From: Rhodopseudomonas palustris
Lineage (GTDB): Bacteria > Pseudomonadota > Alphaproteobacteria > Rhizobiales > Xanthobacteraceae
Direction of reading: 5' to 3'
Length of the DNA stretch: 64,000 nucleotides
Assembly: GCF_013415845.1 (NCBI RefSeq)
Contig: NZ_CP058907.1
Span: forward strand, 1,860,001-1,924,000
Part shown: one piece after another, positions 45,712 through 54,719 of the stretch
How positions within the stretch are numbered: the stretch's first letter is position 1
Layout of the letters: every line of letters begins with the position of its first letter
Notes under the pieces: generated by a model
What the model was told of the DNA's origin: nothing
What the model saw: the letters and a program-made list of their open reading frames with translations, nothing else
Databases searched by the model: none
Made by a program: the position numbers and the translations under genes

Positions 45712-46125
45712 TTACCCCTTCGCCGGACGGAATTGCGGAAGGGTGAGGTTGTCGTCGATCTTCTGGAAGGTGACTTCCAGCTTCATATCGAGCTCGAGCG
45801 CCTCGGGCGTCTGCGGGCACTCCAGAATGTTGCTCATCATCCGCGGGCCCTCTTCGAGCTCGACCACCGCGATCGCGTAGGGCTCGGTGAAGCCGGCCGC
45901 CAACGGCCGATGATTGATCACGTAGGAATACAGGGTGCCCTTGCCGGAGGCCTTGAACACGCTGACCTCGCGCGAGCCGCATTTCGGGCAGAACGGGCGG
46001 GGTGGGAAGTACGCGTGGGCGCAGGAATCGCAGCGCTGAAGCCGCAGTTCGCCTTGCTTGGCGCCGTCCCAGTAGTGCTGGGTCTCCGGAGTGATCTTGG
46101 GACGTGCGCGTGCGGGTTCAGCCAT
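45712..46125 (-). CDS. DUF35 OB-fold protein with rubredoxin-like zinc ribbon
   Basis: 137 residues. Zinc ligands are Cys32, Cys35, Cys46 and Cys49 in CDSC and CPKC. The C-terminal half is an OB fold, with TLYSYVINHRPLAAGF and YAIAVVELEEGPRMMSN. Such proteins form complexes with thiolase-fold enzymes and are thought to channel or hold the CoA moiety. It lies 5 nt upstream of the thiolase-family gene on the same strand, strongly supporting a two-protein complex. It is divergent from the amidase gene. Confidence 0.92.
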   Translation of the reverse strand: MAEPARARPKITPETQHYWDGAKQGELRLQRCDSCAHAYFPPRPFCPKCGSREVSVFKASGKGTLYSYVINHRPLAAGFTEPYAIAVVELEEGPRMMSNILECPQTPEALELDMKLEVTFQKIDDNLTLPQFRPAKG

Positions 46126-46420
46126 GTCTTAGTTTTCTCCCTGAGCTGGCTCGTGGGCCCATCGGTTGTGCGGTCTTGATGCGATATCGGCCCGCCAGCG
46201 TCAACACGCGCAGGGCGCGGAGCCATGTGCAGGAATTGTATTCCGCAAAGCGGACAATCGCGGAGTGCGAGCGTTGCACTGAGCGCGGGGCCGGAGCGGC
46301 CGTGGCGGCGGATGGCAAACCGTCACTTTCCGCGCTACTGAATAAGCCGATGATGTTTCACGTGCGATCGAGGCGCGCCGCCGCGTGCGTGAAGATCGGC
46401 TTCCCATCGGAATGGACAGC

Positions 46421-47770
46421 ATGACCCGACATCCCACACTCGCCGCTCTCGCGGCCGATCTCGAAGCCGGCCGCACCACCGCCCGCAAGCTGGTGGAAGA
46501 CTGTCTGGCGCGGATCGCCGATCCGGCCGGCGAGGGCGCGCGCGCCTTCATCCACGTCGATCGCGACGCGGCACTGCAGGCGGCGGACGCGATGGACAAG
46601 CTCCGCGCCGCCAAGGCGGCGCCGTCGCCGTTCGCCGGCATTCCGATCTCGATCAAGGATCTGTTCGACATCAAGGGCCAGGTGACCCGCGCCGGCTCGC
46701 GCGCGCTCGACGACAATCCGCCCGCCGACAGCGATGCGCCCGCGGTGGCACGGCTGCGGCGCGCCGGGTTCGTGGTGATCGGCCGCACCAACATGACCGA
46801 GTTCGCGTATTCGGGAATCGGCATCAACCCGCATTACGGCACGCCGAAAGCCGCCTATCGCCGAAACGTCGGCTACGTGCCGGGCGGCTCGTCGTCAGGC
46901 GCCGCGGTCTCGGTCGCCGACGGCATGGCGCATGCCGGACTCGGCACCGACACTGGCGGCTCGTGCCGGATTCCTGCGGCGTTCAACGGCATCGTCGGCT
47001 ACAAGCCATCGCAATATCGGGTGCCGCGCGACGGCGCGGTGCCGCTTTCGTTTTCGCTCGACAGCATTGGCCCGCTGGCGCGCAGCGTTGAATGCTGCGC
47101 CACGCTCGATGCGATTCTCGCCGACCAGCCGGTGGGACCGCTGATCGCGCGCCCGCTGAAGGGCATGCGGGTCGCGGTGCCGACCACGGTTGCGCTCGAC
47201 GATCTCGATGCCGCCGTCACGGCCGCGTTCGAACGCGCGCTGAAGACGCTGGCGAGCCACGGCGCGATCATCGAGAAGATCGAAGTGCCGGAGTTCGCCG
47301 AGGTTGGTCCGCTTGGCGCCAAGGGCGGTTTTGCCGCTGCCGAGAGCTACGCCTGGCACCGCTACCTGATCGTGGCGCAGGGCGACGTCTACGATCCGCG
47401 GGTGCGCGAGCGCATCCTGCGTGGCGAGACCCAGAGCGCCGCCGACTACGTCGATCTGGTGAATGCGCGCAAATCGCTGATCGCGCGTGCCTCGGCGCGG
47501 CTTGCGCCGTACGATGCGGTGGCGGTGCCGACCACTGCGATCGCGGCGCCGACCATTGCGGAGCTGGCCGACGACAAGGCGTTCACCAAGGCCAATCTGC
47601 TGACGCTGCGGAATTGCACCCTGATCAACATGATCGACGGTTGCGCGATCTCGCTGCCGTGCCACCAGGACGGTGAGCCGCCGATCGGGCTGATGCTGGC
47701 GGGTGTCAACGGCACCGACCGCGAAATCTTCGAAGTTGCGGCCGGCATGGAGGCGGTGATCCGTGGTTGA
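46421..47770 (+). CDS. Amidase-signature family amidase
   Basis: 449 residues from the ATG at 46421; ATG 46412 and GTG 46385 in frame are also possible because no start has a strong ribosome binding site. The Ser-cisSer-Lys triad is visible: Lys in GIPISIKDLFDIKG (about residue 75), and the Gly/Ser-rich core VPGGSSSGAAVSVADGMAHA with the nucleophile in LGTDTGGSCRIPAAF near 180. It hydrolyses an amide, or a ureido/allophanate-like group, to the acid plus ammonia. The next gene, a DUF2848 protein, overlaps by 8 nt, so the two are coupled. The 295-nt spacer upstream is shared with the divergent DUF35 gene. Confidence 0.88.
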   Translation: MTRHPTLAALAADLEAGRTTARKLVEDCLARIADPAGEGARAFIHVDRDAALQAADAMDKLRAAKAAPSPFAGIPISIKDLFDIKGQVTRAGSRALDDNPPADSDAPAVARLRRAGFVVIGRTNMTEFAYSGIGINPHYGTPKAAYRRNVGYVPGGSSSGAAVSVADGMAHAGLGTDTGGSCRIPAAFNGIVGYKPSQYRVPRDGAVPLSFSLDSIGPLARSVECCATLDAILADQPVGPLIARPLKGMRVAVPTTVALDDLDAAVTAAFERALKTLASHGAIIEKIEVPEFAEVGPLGAKGGFAAAESYAWHRYLIVAQGDVYDPRVRERILRGETQSAADYVDLVNARKSLIARASARLAPYDAVAVPTTAIAAPTIAELADDKAFTKANLLTLRNCTLINMIDGCAISLPCHQDGEPPIGLMLAGVNGTDREIFEVAAGMEAVIRG

Positions 47771-48449
47771 TCTCGCCTTCGCACTCGACGCCGCCGGCAG
47801 CCGCACCCAGCTGACGCTGCCGATCACCACTGCGGTGATCGCCGGCTGGACCGGGCGCGATCCGGTGGCGCGCGATCACCACATCGCTGAACTCGAAGCG
47901 ATCGGCATCGCGCGGCCGGCGTCGACGCCGATCTATTACCGCGTCGCCGCGGCGCGGCTCGCCACCGCGCCGGCGATCGAAGTGTCGGGCGGGGATTCGT
48001 CGGGTGAGGTCGAGTTCGTGCTGATCGGGCATCAGGGCCGCATCCTGGTCGGCGTCGGCTCCGATCACACCGACCGCAAGGTCGAGGCCTATGGCGTCAC
48101 GGTGTCGAAGCAGATGTGCGACAAGCCGGTGGCGCCGGAGCTGTGGGAGTTTGGCGACGTCGAGCCGCATTGGGACCGTATCATGCTGCGCTCGTTCGCG
48201 ACCATCGGCGGGACGCGCGTGCTGTACCAGGAGGGCACGCTCGATGCGATGCTGCCGGCGCGCGAGCTGATCGCCCGCGGCTTTGGCGGCGGCGCCCTGC
48301 CGGACGGCACCGCGCTGTTCGGCGGCACCTTCGCCGCCAAGGGCGGCATCCGCCCCGCGTCGCGGTTCGAATTCGAGATCGACGATCCCGTGCTCGGCCG
48401 TATCATCCGCCATGGCTATGACGTGTTGGAGCTGCCAATTCTGGGGTGA
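47763..48449 (+). CDS. DUF2848 family protein
   Basis: 228 residues from a GTG start at 47763 that overlaps the amidase stop by 8 nt. The family is uncharacterised. Conserved-looking stretches are VIAGWTGRDPVARDHHIAEL (about 26-45), VLIGHQGRILVGVGSDHTDR (about 86-105), KQMCDKPVAP and GGALPDGTALFGGTFAAKGG near 185. The fold looks related to fumarylacetoacetate-hydrolase-like domains, with LPDGTALFGGT reminiscent of that group, but I would not assign a reaction. Coupling to an amidase suggests it processes the product acid or an amide substrate. Confidence 0.82.
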   Translation: MVDLAFALDAAGSRTQLTLPITTAVIAGWTGRDPVARDHHIAELEAIGIARPASTPIYYRVAAARLATAPAIEVSGGDSSGEVEFVLIGHQGRILVGVGSDHTDRKVEAYGVTVSKQMCDKPVAPELWEFGDVEPHWDRIMLRSFATIGGTRVLYQEGTLDAMLPARELIARGFGGGALPDGTALFGGTFAAKGGIRPASRFEFEIDDPVLGRIIRHGYDVLELPILG

Positions 48450-48480
48450 ACAAGGCGCAAGCGCGCCATCACCACCGCTC

Positions 48481-48596
48481 GTCATTCCGGGGCACGCGCG
48501 AAGCGCGTGAACCCGGAATGACGAGGTTGTGACGCAAGCTGACGCCGCAGAACAGCTCGGGGTTCCGGGTTCGCGCTCCGCGCGCCCCGGAACGAC
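48481..48596. repeat. Palindromic intergenic repeat, family A copy 5
   Basis: gtcattccggggcacgcgcg left arm, acccggaatgacg internal arm, ggttccgggt and gcgccccggaacgac right arm. It lies between the convergent DUF2848 and thioesterase genes. Confidence 0.88.
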
Positions 48597-48623
48597 GGTG
48601 CTAGACGGCCATGAGCCGCTAAC

Positions 48624-49073
48624 TCACTCCTTCGCCTTCACCACGCTGAACGTACCGTTGGCGCGGGCGCAGCGAGTACCGTCGGCGGTGACAAAGCACT
48701 GCGCGACGCACAGCTTGGCGCCAAGCTTGATCACCTCCGGCTCGATCTGCAGCCATTGGCCGATCTTGGCCGGACCGATGAAGTCGATGGCCAGTGACGA
48801 CGTCAGCAGCCGCCCACCGCCGCCGAGCTTGAGGCCGCAGCTGTAGCCCATCGCGTTGTCGGCCAGCGCGGTGATCAGCCCGCCATGAGCGAGGCCACGC
48901 GAATTGGTGTGGCACTCGCGAATCCACAAGCCGAGCATCACCGCGTCCGCGGTGGTCTTGGCGTAGAGCGGCTCCCACGGCGCGGTGAGGGGGCTCGAAC
49001 GGGCGTGGCGCACGAAACCGTCAGGAATGCCGTCGGTCGCGGCGGTGTGGTTCGGATCGGGATCGGTCGTCAT
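48624..49073 (-). CDS. PaaI-family hotdog acyl-CoA thioesterase
   Basis: 149 residues from the ATG at 49073; the longer frame to 49214 lacks family character. Hotdog motifs are NSRGLAHGGLITALADNAMG (about 65-84), in which the HGG loop and a helix-borne Asp form the active site, and LAIDFIGPAKIGQWLQI. It hydrolyses an acyl- or aryl-CoA, often as a salvage of dead-end CoA esters. It stands between repeats with no operon partner. Context with two CoA-metabolic clusters supports a housekeeping CoA-release role. Confidence 0.88.
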   Translation of the reverse strand: MTTDPDPNHTAATDGIPDGFVRHARSSPLTAPWEPLYAKTTADAVMLGLWIRECHTNSRGLAHGGLITALADNAMGYSCGLKLGGGGRLLTSSLAIDFIGPAKIGQWLQIEPEVIKLGAKLCVAQCFVTADGTRCARANGTFSVVKAKE

Positions 49074-49231
49074 GCGCGTCGTCGCTCGCCTCGCTGCACT
49101 GACAACCTTTAGACCGCACCGCAGCATCGCCGGCAACGCCGACAAAGTTTGAAGCGCGGTTTGAGACGGTGTTTGAAACGGCCAGCAGGGGGCGCTCTGA
49201 TTGCACGGCTGCATTCGATATCCTGGCGTTC

Positions 49232-49376
49232 GTCATTCCGGGGCACGCGCGTCAGCGCGTGAGCCCGGAATCCATAACCACAGCCGTGATTAGAGCTTGT
49301 GGAGGTTCGATCGTCCCAGAACACAAGCGCAGGGCTTATGGATTCCGGGCTCGCGCTCCGCGCGCCCCGGAATGAC
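49232..49376. repeat. Palindromic intergenic repeat, family A copy 6, with long centre
   Basis: gtcattccggggcacgcgcg left arm and gcgcgccccggaatgac right arm, with gagcccggaatccataa and ttatggattccgggctc as extended inner arms. The centre of about 50 nt is unique. It occupies much of the 338-nt gap before the thioesterase gene; no gene is seen there. Confidence 0.87.
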
Positions 49377-49411
49377 AATGGCTAAGCCGCGAATGGCGAC
49401 TCTGCGTCGTC

Positions 49412-50614
<1,203 letters not shown>

Positions 50615-50691
50615 TTACGGGACCGTCAACAAGCCGTCTAGCCGCCGTCCGGTGTCTAGCAGCTATTACGCGGCCGTCACTTGCAATGATG

Positions 50692-50706
50692 GTTATAACC
50701 TATAAC
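50692..50706. promoter_or_regulatory. CouR-like operator upstream of tarP
   Basis: Inverted repeat GTTATA (50692-50697), spacer ACC, TATAAC (50701-50706), 46 nt before the tarP start. The same half-sites with the same 3-nt spacing occur before couA at 54683-54697. The site also contains the palindrome ggttataacc. A published CouR footprint on an inverted repeat overlapping the couAB -10 region supports the identity. Confidence 0.72.
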
Positions 50707-50752
50707 AATGCGGCCCAAAGGCCGATTGAAGCCGACCAAGGGAGAGAGCTTG

Positions 50753-51763
50753 ATGAGGAAGACTCTGCTCGCGCTGCTGCTTGCCGCCAGCGTGACGCCC
50801 GCGCTCGCGCAGGACAAGACCGTCAACTGGAAAGTCTCGCTGTGGGTGCCGCCGGCGCATCCGCTGGTGCCGGCGACCAAGGCGTGGGCCGAGGACATCC
50901 AGAAGGCTTCCGGCGGCAGCATCCGGATAACAGTTTTCCCCTCCGAGCAGCTCGGTAAGGCGTTCGACCATTACGACATGGCGCGCGACGGCATTGCCGA
51001 TGTCACCTACGTCAATCCCGGCTATCAGCCCGGCCGCTTCCCGATCGTCTCCGCCGGCCAGCTTCCGTTCGTGTTCAAGGACGGCAAGAAGGGCACGCTG
51101 GCGCTGAACGAGTGGTACCACAAATACGCCCCGACCGAAATGAAGGACACCAAGCTGTGCTTCGCCTTCATCCATGATCCCGGCGCGCTGCACGGCAAGA
51201 AGAAGGTGCTGCTGCCGTCCGACATGAGCGGCCTGAAAGTGCGGCCGGCGCAATCGACCATCGGCGAAATGGTGAAGTTGTTCGGCGGTACCAATGTGCA
51301 GGCTTCGGCGCCGGAATCGCGCGACGCGCTGGAGCGCGGCGTTGCTGACGAGATCACCTTCCCCTGGGGCTCGGTGTTCCTGTTCGGCATCGACAAAGTG
51401 GTCAAGTATCACATGGACGTGCCGCTCTACACCACGGTGTTCACCTACAACATCGGGCTGAAGGCCTATAATGCGCTGTCGGACGCGCAGAAGAAGATCA
51501 TCGACGATCACTGCACGCCGGAATGGGCCTCCAAGGTCACCGACCCTTGGACCGACTTCGAAGCCAATGGCCGCGTCAAGATGAAGGCGTTGCAGGACCA
51601 CGAGGTCTATCCGCTGACCGATGCGCAGCTCGCCGAATGGAAGAAGGCGACCAAGCCGCTGCGCGACAGCTGGGCCGAGCAGGTCAAGAAATCCGGCGGC
51701 GATCCCGCCGCGGTCGAGGCCGATCTGCAAAATGCGCTGAAGAAGTACGACGCGGGGCTGTGA
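50753..51763 (+). CDS. tarP: TRAP transporter solute receptor (DctP type), TarP
   Basis: 336 residues from the ATG at 50753, with gggagag 7-13 nt upstream. Signal peptide MRKTLLALLLAASVTPALAQ. The DctP fold is shown by AEDIQKASGGSIRITVFPSE, and by GLKVRPAQSTIGEMVKLFGG, in which the conserved Arg contacts the carboxylate. It captures a carboxylic acid in the periplasm. TarPQM of R. palustris binds p-coumarate and related cinnamates, and this gene's position next to couAB matches. A family A repeat lies between it and tarQ. Confidence 0.85.
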   Translation: MRKTLLALLLAASVTPALAQDKTVNWKVSLWVPPAHPLVPATKAWAEDIQKASGGSIRITVFPSEQLGKAFDHYDMARDGIADVTYVNPGYQPGRFPIVSAGQLPFVFKDGKKGTLALNEWYHKYAPTEMKDTKLCFAFIHDPGALHGKKKVLLPSDMSGLKVRPAQSTIGEMVKLFGGTNVQASAPESRDALERGVADEITFPWGSVFLFGIDKVVKYHMDVPLYTTVFTYNIGLKAYNALSDAQKKIIDDHCTPEWASKVTDPWTDFEANGRVKMKALQDHEVYPLTDAQLAEWKKATKPLRDSWAEQVKKSGGDPAAVEADLQNALKKYDAGL

Positions 51764-51774
51764 GCTTCTCCGCG

Positions 51775-51870
51775 GTCATTCCGGGATGCGCGCATCGCGC
51801 GCAGACCCGGAATCTTTGACCCAAGATCGAGATTCCGGGTTCGCTCGCTGCGCGAGCGCCCCGGAATGAC
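51775..51870. repeat. Palindromic repeat, family A copy 7, inside the tarPQM operon
   Basis: gtcattccgggatgcgcgca left arm and gcgccccggaatgac right arm, starting 11 nt after the tarP stop and ending 40 nt before tarQ. As an RNA hairpin it could protect tarP mRNA or dampen tarQM expression. Confidence 0.88.
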
Positions 51871-51910
51871 TTTTCATCGTGACTGACTCAGTCGCAACGA
51901 TCGAGCCCCG

Positions 51911-52483
51911 ATGAGTTCTCCTCCCGACGACAAGCTCCGCGATCGGCTGCCTGGCGCCCTGACGACGCGGCGTTTCTCCAAGAACGGCATGGACCGTTTC
52001 ATCGACGCGATCGAATGGATCGCGGCGTTCTTCGTCGGCATTGTCGCGCTGAACACGTTTCTCGCCGTGTTCATGCGCAAGTTCTTTTCGGTGACAATCC
52101 CAGATTACTACAATTTCGGCCAGTTCATGCTCGGCGTGCTGATCTTCTGGGGTATCGCGGCGACCTCGTATCGTGGCTCGCATATCACGGTCGATCTGGT
52201 GTGGGCGGCGGCGTCGCCGCGCTGGCAGCGGATCATCGACATCTTCGCCACCCTAGTGCTGCTGTTCGTCGTCAGCGTGCAGACCTACACGCTGTTCGAC
52301 AAGGTGGTGACCACCAAGGCCGACCACATCGTCACCATGGATCTGCAGATCCCGATCTGGCCGTTCTATCTGGTGTCGTGGATCGGAGACGTCTCCGCGG
52401 TGCTGCTGATCGCGATTCGAACCTTCCGGCTGATCTTCCATCCGGAGCAGATGCGCGAAGTGCGCATGAAGCCGGTGGAGTAG
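51911..52483 (+). CDS. tarQ: TRAP transporter small membrane subunit (DctQ type), TarQ
   Basis: 190 residues. Four transmembrane helices are visible: about 35-58 (EWIAAFFVGIVALNTFLAV), about 70-95 (YNFGQFMLGVLIFWGIAATS), about 112-135 (IIDIFATLVLLFVVSVQTY), and about 150-172. The N-terminal about 30 residues are polar. The small subunit joins the large permease to form the sodium-coupled channel used by the receptor TarP. It is followed 6 nt later by tarM. Confidence 0.88.
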   Translation: MSSPPDDKLRDRLPGALTTRRFSKNGMDRFIDAIEWIAAFFVGIVALNTFLAVFMRKFFSVTIPDYYNFGQFMLGVLIFWGIAATSYRGSHITVDLVWAAASPRWQRIIDIFATLVLLFVVSVQTYTLFDKVVTTKADHIVTMDLQIPIWPFYLVSWIGDVSAVLLIAIRTFRLIFHPEQMREVRMKPVE

Positions 52484-52489
52484 GCCGCG

Positions 52490-53797
52490 ATGCTGACCAA
52501 CGAGACCGTGGCCGCCATCGGCTTCGTCAGCCTGTTCGTCCTGATGCTGCTGCGCGTGCCGGTCGGCATGGCGATGGGCCTCGTCGGCGTCACCGGCTTC
52601 GGCTATCTCACCGGCTTCGAGCCGGCGCTGAAGCTGGTCGGCCAGACCACGATGCGCACCGTCACCGACTATTCGTTCGGCGTGATCCCGATGTTTCTGC
52701 TGATGGGCGCGTTCGTGGCGGCCTCGGGCATCAGCCGCGAGCTGTTCCGCGCCGGCAACACCATCGTCGGCCATTGGAAGGGCGGGCTCGGCATCGCCAC
52801 TATCGCGGCCTGCGGCGGCTTCGCGGCGATCTCCGGCTCGTCGGTCGCGACCGCGGCGACGTTTTCGGCGGTGGCCTATCCTGAGATGCGCCGGTTCGGC
52901 TATCCGCAATCGTTCTCCACCGGCGTGATCGCGGTTGGCGGCACGCTCGGCGCGATGCTGCCACCGTCAACCGTGCTGGCAGTGTACGGCATCATCACCC
53001 AGCAGGATATCGGCAAGCTGTTCATTGCCGGCATCCTGCCGGGCCTGCTGGCGATCGTGATGCACATGATCACGATCTGGATCATCGGCGTGGCGCGACC
53101 GGGCTTCCTGCCGGCCGGGCCGAAGAGTTCGTGGGGCGACCGCCTTGCCGCCTTCCGTGACGTGTGGTCGCCGCTGCTGCTGTTCCTGTTCGTGATCGGC
53201 GGGCTGTATGGCGGCTTCTTCATTCCGACCGAAGCCGGCGCCGTCGGCGCCGTCGGCGCGTTCCTGATCGGCATCCTGCGCGGCAAGCTCGACCGCGACG
53301 GCATCCTGCAGTCGCTGCTGCAGGCGACCCGCACTGCGGCCGCGGTGTTCACCGTGCTGATCGGCGCGCTGTGCTTCGGCTACTTCCTGACCATCACCCA
53401 GACGCCGCAATACGTCACCGAATTCCTCACCGGGCTCGGCATCGGTCCCTACGGCGTGCTGGCGCTGATCCTGCTGATGTATCTGGTGCTCGGCTGCCTG
53501 ATGGACGCGATGGCGATGGTGATCCTCACTGTTCCGATCGTGTTTCCGGTCGTCACCGCGCTCGGCTTCGATCCGATCTGGTTCGGCATCATCATCGTGA
53601 TGACGGTCGAACTCGGCCTGATCCATCCGCCGGTCGGCATGAATGTGTTCGTGATCAAGAGCGTGATCAAGGACGTCAGCATGTCCACGGTGTTCGCCGG
53701 TGTGCTGCCGTTCGTCGTCACCGATCTGATCCGGCTGGTGATCCTCATCGCATTTCCGATCATCGCGCTGTGGCTGCCGATGCGGATGATCGGGTAG
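52490..53797 (+). CDS. tarM: TRAP transporter large permease (DctM type), TarM
   Basis: 435 residues with about 12 hydrophobic segments, the normal length for DctM. Family motifs are VPVGMAMGLVGVTGFGYL, MFLLMGAFVAASGISRELF and the conserved GGFAAISGSSVATAATF loop, plus GAMLPPSTVLAVYG. A second inverted-half motif appears in MDAMAMVILTVPIVFPV and IHPPVGMNVFVI. It carries the substrate with sodium. It is the last TRAP gene. A family B repeat follows before the DUF3237 gene. Confidence 0.92.
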   Translation: MLTNETVAAIGFVSLFVLMLLRVPVGMAMGLVGVTGFGYLTGFEPALKLVGQTTMRTVTDYSFGVIPMFLLMGAFVAASGISRELFRAGNTIVGHWKGGLGIATIAACGGFAAISGSSVATAATFSAVAYPEMRRFGYPQSFSTGVIAVGGTLGAMLPPSTVLAVYGIITQQDIGKLFIAGILPGLLAIVMHMITIWIIGVARPGFLPAGPKSSWGDRLAAFRDVWSPLLLFLFVIGGLYGGFFIPTEAGAVGAVGAFLIGILRGKLDRDGILQSLLQATRTAAAVFTVLIGALCFGYFLTITQTPQYVTEFLTGLGIGPYGVLALILLMYLVLGCLMDAMAMVILTVPIVFPVVTALGFDPIWFGIIIVMTVELGLIHPPVGMNVFVIKSVIKDVSMSTVFAGVLPFVVTDLIRLVILIAFPIIALWLPMRMIG

Positions 53798-53827
53798 GCG
53801 CGGGGGGACGTTCACAATCAACCTCCC

Positions 53828-53943
53828 GTCATTGCGAGGAGCGAAGCGACGAAGCAATCCAGTTGTCGACCCGCGATTCTGGATTGCTTCGCGGAGCCTG
53901 TGCCCGGACGGCGCGAAGCGCCGATCCGAGTGCTCGCAATGAC
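53828..53943. repeat. Palindromic repeat, family B copy 4, with an internal insertion
   Basis: gtcattgcgaggagcgaagc left arm and ggattgcttcg ... tgctcgcaatgac right arm. The right arm is split by about 35-40 extra nt that contain their own hairpin (ggcgcgaagcgcc). It lies between tarM and the DUF3237 gene. Confidence 0.85.
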
Positions 53944-53963
53944 GAATCTGGAAAGGCCGTGCA

Positions 53964-54425
53964 ATGACCCCGACTCTCGAAACCAAATACGTCTTCACCA
54001 TCACCGCGCGGATCGGTGATGTGACCTCGGCCGGCGAGATCGGCACCGGCGTGCGCCGGATTATTCCGATCCTCGGGGGCGAGGTGAAGGGCGAGGGGAT
54101 CAGCGGCAAGGTGCTGCCGTTCGGTGCTGACTTCCAGATCATCCTGCCGAACGAACTGATCGAGCTGGAAGCCAAATACGCCTTCGAGACCGATGACGGC
54201 GCGGTGGTCTATGTCGAGAATATCGGCATTCGGTTTGGGCCGGTCGAACTCTTGCAGAAGCTTAAACGCGGAGAGCCGGTCGATCCGAAGCTGATCTATT
54301 TCCGAACCCGGCCGCGATTCGAGACCGGCCACCCGAACTATCAGTGGCTGATGCAGCATTTGTTCGTCGGCTCCGCCGCCCGCCACGCCGATCGCGTCGT
54401 GATCGACGTGCATCAGGTGTTGTGA
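53964..54425 (+). CDS. DUF3237 family protein
   Basis: 153 residues. The family pattern is clear: LETKYVFTITARIGDVTSAGEIGTG with VRRIIPILGGEVKGEGISGKVLPFGADF and a C-terminal YFRTRPRFETGHPNYQWL. It is an all-beta, calycin-like domain. Some relatives act as enol-lactone hydrolases or lipocalin-like binders, but no function is proven. It lies between tarPQM and couAB on the same strand, so a role with hydroxycinnamate metabolism is plausible. Confidence 0.82.
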   Translation: MTPTLETKYVFTITARIGDVTSAGEIGTGVRRIIPILGGEVKGEGISGKVLPFGADFQIILPNELIELEAKYAFETDDGAVVYVENIGIRFGPVELLQKLKRGEPVDPKLIYFRTRPRFETGHPNYQWLMQHLFVGSAARHADRVVIDVHQVL

Positions 54426-54450
54426 AGCCATCGCCCAGGATAGCGATCCG

Positions 54451-54595
54451 ACCTCTCCCCGCGTGCGGGGAGAAGTCGGATCGGCGCGAAGCGCTGATCC
54501 GGGTGAGGGGGCGCTTCCACGCGGCCGAGCCGTGGAGACTCGCGGAGAGCTGCCCCTCACCCCAACCCTCTCCCCGCAAGGGCGGGGCGAGGGAG
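54451..54595. repeat. Palindromic intergenic repeat, family C copy 2
   Basis: acctctccccgcgtgcgggg left hairpin, gggtgagggg and ccctcacccc central arms, and ctctccccgcaagggcgggg right hairpin. It lies just upstream of the couA promoter, so it could end transcripts coming from tarPQM. Confidence 0.87.
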
Positions 54596-54660
54596 CGGGC
54601 CGCGCAGGCGATGGACCAGCCCCGAAAGCCGGCTGAGCCGCATTTCGAGCGCCACCCCGA

Positions 54661-54697
54661 TTGACGCCGGCCTCAACTGATTGTTATGGTCTATAAC
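54661..54697 (+). promoter_or_regulatory. couAB promoter with CouR-like operator
   Basis: ttgacg (54661-54666) is a good -35. A -10 within tatggt (54685-54690, spacing 18) is covered by the inverted repeat GTTATG (54683-54688), spacer GTC, TATAAC (54692-54697). This agrees with the reported binding of the MarR-type repressor CouR to an inverted repeat overlapping the couAB -10. p-Coumaroyl-CoA is the known inducer. The GTG of couA is 22 nt downstream. Confidence 0.75.
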
Positions 54698-54719
54698 TAT
54701 TCTGCACAGGACGTAATAA

